Positions 17,331 to 23,676 of a stretch of 40,900 nucleotides of DNA are shown one piece after another; the stretch's first letter is position 1; each line of letters starts with the position of its first letter. A model generated the notes under the pieces. It saw only the letters and a program-made list of their open reading frames with translations. It searched no databases and had not been told where the DNA came from. The DNA is from an uncultured Coriobacteriaceae bacterium. Its GTDB lineage: Bacteria > Actinomycetota > Coriobacteriia > Coriobacteriales > UMGS124. The stretch lies in contig UQBS01000023.1 of assembly GCA_900539345.1 (NCBI GenBank), positions 1 to 40,900 of the forward strand, read 5' to 3'. The position numbers were made by a program, and so were the translations under genes.

Positions 17331-18187
17331 GCGACCACGCTCCTCTTCTTGATGGCCGAAAGCAGCAACGTGATGAGCAGGATGAAGACGAAGAGCACCA
17401 CGCCCGTACCGATGAGGGCGCCACGGTGCAGGTCGGCGGCATAGCCCATCTCGAGCACGATGTTGGCCGTCATGGTACGCACGCCCGAGAAGATGGACTC
17501 AGGGATGACGGCGTTGTTGCCCGCCACCATAACCACGGCCATGGTCTCGCCGATGGCGCGGCCGATGCCCAGCACGATGCCGGCAAGGATGCCCGAGGCT
17601 GCAGCCGGCACCACGACGCCGAAGACCGCGCGCTCATGGTCGCCGCCCAGGGCAAGTGCCCCCTCGTAGTAGCGCTTGGGCACCGCGTCGAGGGCGCTCT
17701 TGGCCACCGTGATGACGGTGGGCAGGATCATGATGCCCAAGATGAGCGAAGCGGCCAGCAACGACATGCCCTTACCAGGCAGGTTGTTGCGAATAAAAGG
17801 CACGAACACCATGAGGGCAAAGAAACCGTACACAACCGAAGGGATGCCGGCGAGCAGCTCCACACCGTTGCTGAGAAAGCGCCCCACTCCCTTGCCTGCA
17901 AAGCGGGAGAGGAACACGGCGCACAAAAATCCCGACGGCACGCCGACAATGACGGCGCTGGCAGTAGCGTAAATGCTGCCGATAATCATGGGGAAGATGC
18001 CGTAAATGTCGTTGCCCGGCTTCCATTTGGTTCCGAGCAAGAAATCGGCGACGCCAATCTCAGAGATGGCGGGAACGCCGTTGGCAAATAGGAACACGCA
18101 GATAAGGGCCACCGCAAGGATGCAAATCCCTGCGGCGGCCGCAAACCCTGCGCGTGCCAGGCCTTCTTTGGCTTGGGCGCGTGTCAT
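17327..18187 (-). CDS. pstC: Phosphate ABC transporter permease PstC
   Basis: A 286-residue permease with six hydrophobic segments. PstC hallmarks are FLLGTKWKPGNDIYGIFPMI in the first half, GIPSVVYGFFAL in the middle and GIGRAIGETMAVVMVAGN in the ABC loop region. It pairs with PstA in the membrane. It begins 12 bases after the pstS stop, in the order pstS-pstC-pstA-pstB. Confidence 0.95.
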   Translation of the reverse strand: MTRAQAKEGLARAGFAAAAGICILAVALICVFLFANGVPAISEIGVADFLLGTKWKPGNDIYGIFPMIIGSIYATASAVIVGVPSGFLCAVFLSRFAGKGVGRFLSNGVELLAGIPSVVYGFFALMVFVPFIRNNLPGKGMSLLAASLILGIMILPTVITVAKSALDAVPKRYYEGALALGGDHERAVFGVVVPAAASGILAGIVLGIGRAIGETMAVVMVAGNNAVIPESIFSGVRTMTANIVLEMGYAADLHRGALIGTGVVLFVFILLITLLLSAIKKRSVVA

Positions 18188-18199
18188 TTGTAGGTTTCC

Positions 18200-19198
18200 T
18201 TACTTGCTGGCCTTATCAGCAGCCTTGTCGTCGGCCTTGGCGCCGGCGGCCTTGTCGCCCTCGGCCTTGTCAGCCTCGGGGTCGACGTAAGCCAGAGCGT
18301 CCTCCCAGGTCTCGACCTCGCCGGTGTAGATGGCGCGCACCTGAGCGGTGGTCAGGCCATCGATAGGGGCATCGGGGCAGACGATGACGGCGATGCCGTC
18401 GCGAGCGATGACGGTGGCAACGGCGCCCTTCTCGGCCTCGGAGTCCTTGATCTCACGGGAAGCCATGCCGATGTTGCAGGTGCCCTCGATGGCCATGGAG
18501 ACGCCAGTGGAGGAGTCGGACTGCTGGACCTCGACGGTGGTGTCGGCGTTCAGTGCCTTGTATGCCTCAGCGAGCTTCTCCATGACAGGGGTAACGGAGG
18601 AGGAGCCGGCAACGACGACCTTGCCAGAGGCGCCGGCGGCCTCATAGGCCTTGGCGTCGTCGACGGCGGCGATGTAGCCGTTGTCCTCGATGACCTTCTG
18701 GCCGTCGGCGGACAGGATGTAGTTCACGAAGTCGGCGCTGACCTCGTCAAGCTTGTCGAGCTCGCCGTTGGTGATGATGTTGAAGGGACGGACGATCTTG
18801 TAGGTGCCGGCCTTGACGTTCTCAACGGTGGCCTCGACGTCGTCGATCTTGAGAGCCTTGACGGTGTCGTTGACCGAGCCCAGGGAGATGTAGCCGATAC
18901 CCTGCTCGTCGCCGGCAACGGTGGTCATCATGACAGCGGTGGAATTGGTAATCATGGCCATGTCGGTGGTCATATCAACCTTGTTGCCGTCGGCGTCCTT
19001 CTGCTCGATGCCGAAGAGCTCGATGAAGGCGCCACGGGTGCCCGAGCCGTCCTCACGGGAGTAGACGCTGATCTCGCCCTCCATCTTTGCCGCGTCATCG
19101 GCGAAAGCCATGCTGCCACCGAAGGCGCAAGCCAGGCCCATGGCAGCGGCAATGCCGAAGAACTGACGACGGGAAACGTTGAGGGAGTTGCTAAGCAT
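18200..19198 (-). CDS. pstS: Phosphate-binding protein PstS with permuted domain order
   Basis: A 332-residue exported phosphate-binding protein. The N-terminus has a twin-arginine-like signal (SRRQFFGIAAA) with probable cleavage after AFA at about residue 33. Phosphate-site motifs are present but in the reverse of the usual order. SREDGSGTR, normally in the second half, is at 47-55, and the end-of-protein motif SADGQKVIEDNGYI is near 153-166. The normal N-terminal motif AGSSSVTPVMEKL begins at 187, followed by GMASREIKDSE and DGIAVIV at 257-263. So the two halves appear circularly permuted. Residues 295-332 form a Lys/Asp/Ala-rich tail. No lipobox fits well, so anchoring is unclear. It heads the pst operon. 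Confidence 0.9.
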   Translation of the reverse strand: MLSNSLNVSRRQFFGIAAAMGLACAFGGSMAFADDAAKMEGEISVYSREDGSGTRGAFIELFGIEQKDADGNKVDMTTDMAMITNSTAVMMTTVAGDEQGIGYISLGSVNDTVKALKIDDVEATVENVKAGTYKIVRPFNIITNGELDKLDEVSADFVNYILSADGQKVIEDNGYIAAVDDAKAYEAAGASGKVVVAGSSSVTPVMEKLAEAYKALNADTTVEVQQSDSSTGVSMAIEGTCNIGMASREIKDSEAEKGAVATVIARDGIAVIVCPDAPIDGLTTAQVRAIYTGEVETWEDALAYVDPEADKAEGDKAAGAKADDKAADKASK

Positions 19199-19382
19199 GA
19201 TGAATAACCTTTCTCTTGAAGGCGCTGGGCCCCCTTTGGGCCCTTTTGTCTCATATCTGAAGTGCAGTTTGCATAATGGACCCCGCGTTCAATGGTGCCG
19301 TCACGCTCGTGCAAAGAGTGAGTCAAGCAAAACGGGGCAAATGCAAAGGATCGGTAAAGCAGGTTGGCAAAAAACGCCGCAT

Positions 19383-19496
19383 GTTTGCGTTTTAATTTGC
19401 CAAGGCAACGATCGGAGCAACTTCCGTTTTCATCATCCCAGGTAGATGGCTTGTGGGTTTTCGCCCTACTGCACACGGGAGATTTAAAACGCAAAC
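19383..19496. repeat. 13-bp perfect inverted repeats 88 bases apart
   Basis: GTTTGCGTTTTAA at 19383-19395 is the exact reverse complement of 19484-19496. They enclose 88 bases with no open frame I trust. It could be a small mobile-element remnant or a long-range regulatory dyad upstream of pstS. Confidence 0.5.
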
Positions 19497-19545
19497 GTGT
19501 CCCTTTTTTCACGGTCGGGCATCGTGCGATGGGCCACCAAAACGC

Positions 19546-19588
19546 AAAAAAAGCGCGCCCAATGGCTCACACAGCCAAAGGGCGCGCC
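19546..19588 (-). terminator. Rho-independent terminator of the LuxR-linked ABC operon
   Basis: On the minus strand GCGCGCCC-TTTGGCT pairs with AGCCATT-GGGCGCGC (two inner mismatches, 5-nt loop), followed by seven T residues. It is 30 bases beyond the last gene of the operon. Confidence 0.88.
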
Positions 19589-19617
19589 TCATCCAGGGCA
19601 GACTCGCATGTCCGTCG

Positions 19618-20253
19618 TTAAACCGCCTTCACGCGTATCGAGTGCCGCACGGGAAGGTTTGAGATGTAGTAGGAGAACTCCCTGTCGGTCATCTCGGTTG
19701 TATAGCGATTGCGGAAGTCGTTCAGTATATAGGGCAGATGTATCTGATACTCGGTTCCCTCCTTGATGCCGACGGTCCACCCATTCGACCCAGCTTCCCG
19801 CAGCTTCGCTTCAGACTTCAAGAACAGCTCGGCGTCCTCAATAAAGTAGAAGTTGCCTCTTGCCGGAATCAGGAACATCTCGAACAGATTGAGTCCTCCC
19901 TCCCCTACATGCCCCTCGTTGCGTATGTCGATAGTCAGCACGGCAAGGCAGGGCATGTCCAGCCCGTCCTCGGGTTGCGAGCCATCATTGGCATACGCTT
20001 CAACATACTCGTTGTAGCTCATAATCTGCGCGTCGGAAACACGCATCGAATAGCCCTTGGTGTTTTCCCTGCTCGTGTCGCAGAAAGCACCGTCGAGCTC
20101 CACCCATTCACCCATCTCGTGTTCGACCACTTCAAGTCCCTCGTGGTTGACGTTAAGGTACCAGATACGAACTCCCACGCCCACAGTCAGAAGCGCCGCG
20201 AGCGAACCGGCAATCATCTGCCGGCGCGTAAGGCCACCGTTCCTACCGCCCAT
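19618..20253 (-). CDS. Membrane-anchored extracytoplasmic protein of the ABC operon (DUF5027/DUF5028-like)
   Basis: A 211-residue protein with a basic LTRRQ motif followed by one hydrophobic segment (about residues 13-33) and no lipobox cysteine, so it is probably an N-terminally anchored extracytoplasmic protein. The rest is a beta-rich domain with KGYSMRVSDAQIMSYNEYV and a later LAVLTIDIRNEG strand. It resembles small DUF5027/DUF5028-type proteins that accompany ABC exporters; I recall this likeness rather than having searched it. It shares a general plan with the lipoprotein that begins the operon. The ATG at 20253 has GAGGTGA upstream and overlaps the ATPase stop by 11 bases. Function unknown. 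Confidence 0.75.
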   Translation of the reverse strand: MGGRNGGLTRRQMIAGSLAALLTVGVGVRIWYLNVNHEGLEVVEHEMGEWVELDGAFCDTSRENTKGYSMRVSDAQIMSYNEYVEAYANDGSQPEDGLDMPCLAVLTIDIRNEGHVGEGGLNLFEMFLIPARGNFYFIEDAELFLKSEAKLREAGSNGWTVGIKEGTEYQIHLPYILNDFRNRYTTEMTDREFSYYISNLPVRHSIRVKAV

Positions 20254-20953
20254 CGGAATCACCTCGGAGCGAGACGGTCGGCTCATTCGATTCACGAAGC
20301 ATCTCATGGCCGTCGATATGGCCCTCGGCCAAATGCCACACCTCGTCGGCGACGCCGCGCATGACCTCGTCGTCATGACTCGCGAGCACCACGACGGCAC
20401 CCCTGCCGCGCGCTTTCTCAATCTGATCGAGCACAAGTTGCACGCCGGAAACATCCAGGGCGTTTGTTGGCTCGTCGAGCACCAGGATATCGGGCTTCTC
20501 CATTACGGCGCCGGCGATACCCAGCCTTTGCTTCATGCCAAGGGAGTACTTGCGGTACTTCCGCTTGTCATCCGGGTCGAGCCCCATCTCGCGAATTGTC
20601 TCGCGCACCTCGTCGGTTCCTATGCGCCCCCTGATTGAGGCGAGAAACTCGAGGTTCTGAAGGCCGGTGTAGCCCCCAAGAAAAGCAGGGCCCTCAAGCA
20701 GCAGGCCAATTGTTGGAACAGGGACGTCCCCGGCGCTGCCGGCACCCGCATGGGCCCAGGCGTCGGCCCCGTTGATCGTCACCTCGCCGCTTGAGGGCTT
20801 CACGAGACCCACGAGCACACGCATGAGCATCGTCTTTCCGCTACCGTTGGGGCCCACCAGGCCCGTCACCTTGCCGGGAAGCATTTGCAGGGTAATGTCG
20901 TCGAGCACCATGCTTGAGCCAATGCGCTTGGTGAGATGCTGTATAGAAATCAT
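20243..20953 (-). CDS. ABC transporter ATP-binding protein
   Basis: A 236-residue ATPase. Walker A is GPNGSGKT near residue 36, the signature is YSLGMKQR, Walker B is ILVLDEP, and the switch histidine is in LASHDDEV. The pattern is that of the DrrA/LanF-type exporters used for peptide or antibiotic self-protection, which pair with separate permeases. Its start overlaps the preceding permease stop (ATGA), and its own stop overlaps the next gene, so the five genes form one operon. The substrate is unknown. Confidence 0.92.
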   Translation of the reverse strand: MISIQHLTKRIGSSMVLDDITLQMLPGKVTGLVGPNGSGKTMLMRVLVGLVKPSSGEVTINGADAWAHAGAGSAGDVPVPTIGLLLEGPAFLGGYTGLQNLEFLASIRGRIGTDEVRETIREMGLDPDDKRKYRKYSLGMKQRLGIAGAVMEKPDILVLDEPTNALDVSGVQLVLDQIEKARGRGAVVVLASHDDEVMRGVADEVWHLAEGHIDGHEMLRESNEPTVSLRGDSDGR

Positions 20954-21852
20954 CGGTTCTCTCCCCTCTTCCCAACGAGGTCGATGCGATTAAAAACGAG
21001 GCCGCCAACCGCAACGGCAATAACGGATATGCCGACACCCAAAAGAACACCAACATTGAGATTCAGGCCTTCATCGAGAAGAACCCCCGAACGCGCAAGC
21101 AACATGTACTCGCCCGGCAACCATGGAACAAAGAAGTACGCGGACAAAAACAGCACCGCAATGGTTGCCGCGATACCCAGCACGGGATGCAGGTGAACTG
21201 ACAGCACGGTCTGCATGAGGAGGATGGCGACAAGGCACAGCGCGGCAACACCAATCGCCGGGGCTATATCGAGCGAGGGCAACGCCGATGCCACTGCAGC
21301 CACCTCGCCTTCCTGAATAAGACGCGAAGCATCCTGAATCTCGAAATTGAACCCAGCTTCAAGAACGCAGGCAACGCCAGGACGAACCGCCAACGACAAA
21401 CCGCCCTGGCAAACAAGCGCCACAACCAGCGAAAACGCCATGGTGATACCGACGACAATCAGCCCCATGAGAACAACCCACAAGCATTTGGACAGCCACC
21501 ACGCCCAGCGGCTGCCGCTTACGACGACAACCGTCGAACCCATGCCCTCCAAATCCCGCGAAGGATAGTCGGCCACAGCAAACGCCGCCGCAACAAGAAC
21601 ACAAAACCAGGCCATGGGGAACAAGAACAGATTGCCGTTATCTGGGCTATAGGGCATCATGCCGTACCAGATAAGCAGCATGCACTCCCCAAACGACAAG
21701 TCCCCAGCGGCCTCAGGCAAGCGAATGAAGACCTTGACCCAGGCAACGAAGAACGCCATTGCGACAATGCAGGCAACGAACACAAGACGTGGAAACATCG
21801 CCGCGACGCCGTAACGAACATCGCACATGAGAAGTCTCGCAAAACCTCTCAT
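20950..21852 (-). CDS. ABC transporter permease subunit, second of two
   Basis: A 300-residue membrane protein with about six hydrophobic segments: one near the N-terminus, a pair around residues 75-95 and 120-150, and three towards the C-terminus. A hydrophilic extracytoplasmic part lies between. No sequence motif identifies the substrate. The arrangement of two different permeases plus one ATPase recalls LanFEG-type immunity exporters. The start overlaps the first permease by four bases, and it is translationally coupled to the ATPase. Confidence 0.82.
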   Translation of the reverse strand: MRGFARLLMCDVRYGVAAMFPRLVFVACIVAMAFFVAWVKVFIRLPEAAGDLSFGECMLLIWYGMMPYSPDNGNLFLFPMAWFCVLVAAAFAVADYPSRDLEGMGSTVVVVSGSRWAWWLSKCLWVVLMGLIVVGITMAFSLVVALVCQGGLSLAVRPGVACVLEAGFNFEIQDASRLIQEGEVAAVASALPSLDIAPAIGVAALCLVAILLMQTVLSVHLHPVLGIAATIAVLFLSAYFFVPWLPGEYMLLARSGVLLDEGLNLNVGVLLGVGISVIAVAVGGLVFNRIDLVGKRGENR

Positions 21853-22718
21853 AGGACATCCCTCTTTCGCGTTGCGGCGGGAATCAGCCAGGATATGACA
21901 AGCAGCACCACCGCACAGAACATGACGCCCGCCCAGGTGTATTCACCAAAATCAGCTCGAACCCTCAGGAGATCAACGATTGCCAGTGCGCCCCATGAGA
22001 CGCCCGTAGTGTTGAAGACAAGCTCGCCCAATGAACTGCTCACGTACTTGAATAGAAGCATCGCGATATAAGGAAGGACGACGATTACCACCTTGTTCCT
22101 CATGCATCTCGACAAGGCAAGCACCGCAGTCGCCCATAAACCGGCCAAAACAAAATCAAGGACAAGCCGGACAACCATGTAAGCCACAGGTCTGCTGTAA
22201 AACGTCTCTGATAGGAATGCGTTACCCCACACGCCGTTCCACATGGCGTCGACCACAATGGGCGTCTCTGCCGGTAAAACGCAAAAGACGATTGCAAGGT
22301 TCACAAGCATAGGCACCGTGATAAGAAGGCCACCAGAAATAAACGCGGCACAAGCCTTTGCCCGCTCCCACTCCTTGCGACTGGCCCGCACAAGCACCGA
22401 TACCGCATACCCATCGGAGATGTCCGAGCGCCACGACCAGCCGTATGCAAGGCCGATAAGGAGCGGCATGGCAAAGAAAAACAAGTTGGGAGTCGCCGAC
22501 ATGACAGCATTGGGAAGCCATTGCGTGAACGCGTTCAAGGCATACTGGTTGATAAACGACGTCTCAAGATACATGTCGGTGATGCCATGACGTTCGAAGT
22601 ACTTCCAAATGCCCTCGGCTGCACCGATAACTGCAAGGACTACACTGACTCCGAGGCATGCCCGGAACGTCCAGCAATGCAACGCCCTGTGCATCTCAAG
22701 CTTAAACAGCGGGCGCAT
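21849..22718 (-). CDS. ABC transporter permease subunit, first of two
   Basis: A 289-residue membrane protein with about six hydrophobic segments and a large extracytoplasmic loop after the first helix (about residues 40-75), a common layout in ABC-2-type permeases. It starts MRPLFKLEMHRALHC. The ATG at 22718 has GAGTGA five bases upstream, the same context as the last gene of the operon; a GTG at 22727 is possible. It overlaps the lipoprotein stop. The substrate is unknown. Confidence 0.82.
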   Translation of the reverse strand: MRPLFKLEMHRALHCWTFRACLGVSVVLAVIGAAEGIWKYFERHGITDMYLETSFINQYALNAFTQWLPNAVMSATPNLFFFAMPLLIGLAYGWSWRSDISDGYAVSVLVRASRKEWERAKACAAFISGGLLITVPMLVNLAIVFCVLPAETPIVVDAMWNGVWGNAFLSETFYSRPVAYMVVRLVLDFVLAGLWATAVLALSRCMRNKVVIVVLPYIAMLLFKYVSSSLGELVFNTTGVSWGALAIVDLLRVRADFGEYTWAGVMFCAVVLLVISWLIPAATRKRDVL

Positions 22719-23556
22719 CGGAATCACTCAAACCGAGGTCAAAGATAATAGGCCCCTGATCTGTCGCAGATAGAGACGGACGTATCTGAAGGGTAGACAT
22801 GTCGCAGTCGCCATCTACCCACCAGCCAGCAGTCAAGGACTTCTTCTCGCCGACGTTTAGGCTGAAGCAATCCGACAGCTTCTCGTTTGTCTTCGCTTCT
22901 TCCACTGCCCCGTCGAACGAAGCAATTGCCGATCGGAAAGACGCAGGATACGCGGCATCCGCCAGGGTGTAAGTTGGGTTAAACGCATCCGTATTGAACA
23001 GGCCATCATCACGCCTCGACATTGCGTCAACATTTGTCAATGTCATATGCACAACAAGAATAAAGGCTCTTTGCCCAGATGCAGGCGCAGACTTTATGAT
23101 TGCCCCAAGCGATTCCGCCAATGCCGCGTCTTGGATAGATTCGTATGTGCTCACCCCATCGATTGACACTTCGAGGGTTCCATCCCATGGGACGAAATCA
23201 GGCATCTTCGTCTTGATTTCTTCGCCTGTAATGTAGTTGGTAACCGTTATCTCCACGTCCATATTGGCAAGCGTGACCGTCTCCCCGATGCTCACTGTTT
23301 GCATATACGAGGATATTTCTTCCTCATGCTCATCATGCAATTGTTCAAGCGTCTCATTTATCTGTTGGTCTTCCTCGGTAGGTTGCTGCGACCTCGAAGC
23401 GGGCTGCGTTGTTTGCTCGAATTGAGAACTATCCCCACATCCAAACAACGCGAGCATGGATGGCAGTCCCGTCAACGCAAGCGAAGCCGAATACAGAACC
23501 TGCCGCCGCGTAAGATTGAGCTTGGTTCCCATGACCTCCAGCAAAGCAGGCTCCAT
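22702..23556 (-). CDS. Tat-type lipoprotein, first gene of the ABC operon
   Basis: A 284-residue exported protein. Its N-terminus has LTRRQV, a hydrophobic stretch and the lipobox LFGC with Cys40, so it should be lipid-anchored outside the membrane. A Gln/Glu/Ser-rich linker (45-80) leads to a beta-rich domain starting near VSIGETVTLANMDVEITVTNY, which matches the DUF5027-like idea of a ligand- or peptide-binding extracytoplasmic domain. The start has AGGAGG five bases upstream. It is transcribed first, under the dyad at 23636-23669. A likely role is a sensor or immunity protein for whatever the ABC exporter handles; this is inference. Confidence 0.8.
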   Translation of the reverse strand: MEPALLEVMGTKLNLTRRQVLYSASLALTGLPSMLALFGCGDSSQFEQTTQPASRSQQPTEEDQQINETLEQLHDEHEEEISSYMQTVSIGETVTLANMDVEITVTNYITGEEIKTKMPDFVPWDGTLEVSIDGVSTYESIQDAALAESLGAIIKSAPASGQRAFILVVHMTLTNVDAMSRRDDGLFNTDAFNPTYTLADAAYPASFRSAIASFDGAVEEAKTNEKLSDCFSLNVGEKKSLTAGWWVDGDCDMSTLQIRPSLSATDQGPIIFDLGLSDSDAPAV

Positions 23557-23635
23557 AACTTCCTCCTAGCGTCGGAATCGTCCCTCCCGGTGAGGGACGC
23601 CAAGGCAGACACTAGGAGAAAGCACTCATGCTGTC

Positions 23636-23669
23636 TGTAATCACATGCGGTCACTGTTACACGATTACA
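23636..23669. promoter_or_regulatory. Candidate LuxR operator upstream of the ABC operon
   Basis: TGTAATC at 23636-23642 and GATTACA at 23663-23669 form a dyad with a 20-base spacer. The same half-sites occur upstream of the LuxR gene. On the minus strand GATTACAG is followed, 20 bases later, by a -10-like TAGTGT, so the half-site nearer the gene may replace a -35 box. A stem CGTCCCTC/GAGGGACG follows in the leader. Confidence 0.6.
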
Positions 23670-23676
23670 CGGTTTA

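Larger units (their letters stand above)
19199..19617. other. Intergenic region upstream of pstS
   Basis: This 419-base stretch holds the pstS 5' region, a 13-bp dispersed inverted repeat (19383-19496) and the terminator of the next operon. TTTGC occurs four times within about 40 bases near 19308-19350, but I could not resolve a convincing Pho box or -35/-10 pair. No gene is supported. Confidence 0.5.

Noticed and set aside
19227..19247. GGGCCC-CCTTT-GGGCCC-TTTT hairpin as a plus-strand terminator
   Set aside because: No plus-strand transcript is expected here; it lies in the pstS leader, where the T-run is on the wrong strand.
19300..19360. Pho box in the TTTGC-rich stretch upstream of pstS
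   Set aside because: The repeats are unevenly spaced (6, 10, 16 bases) and match no box I can justify.
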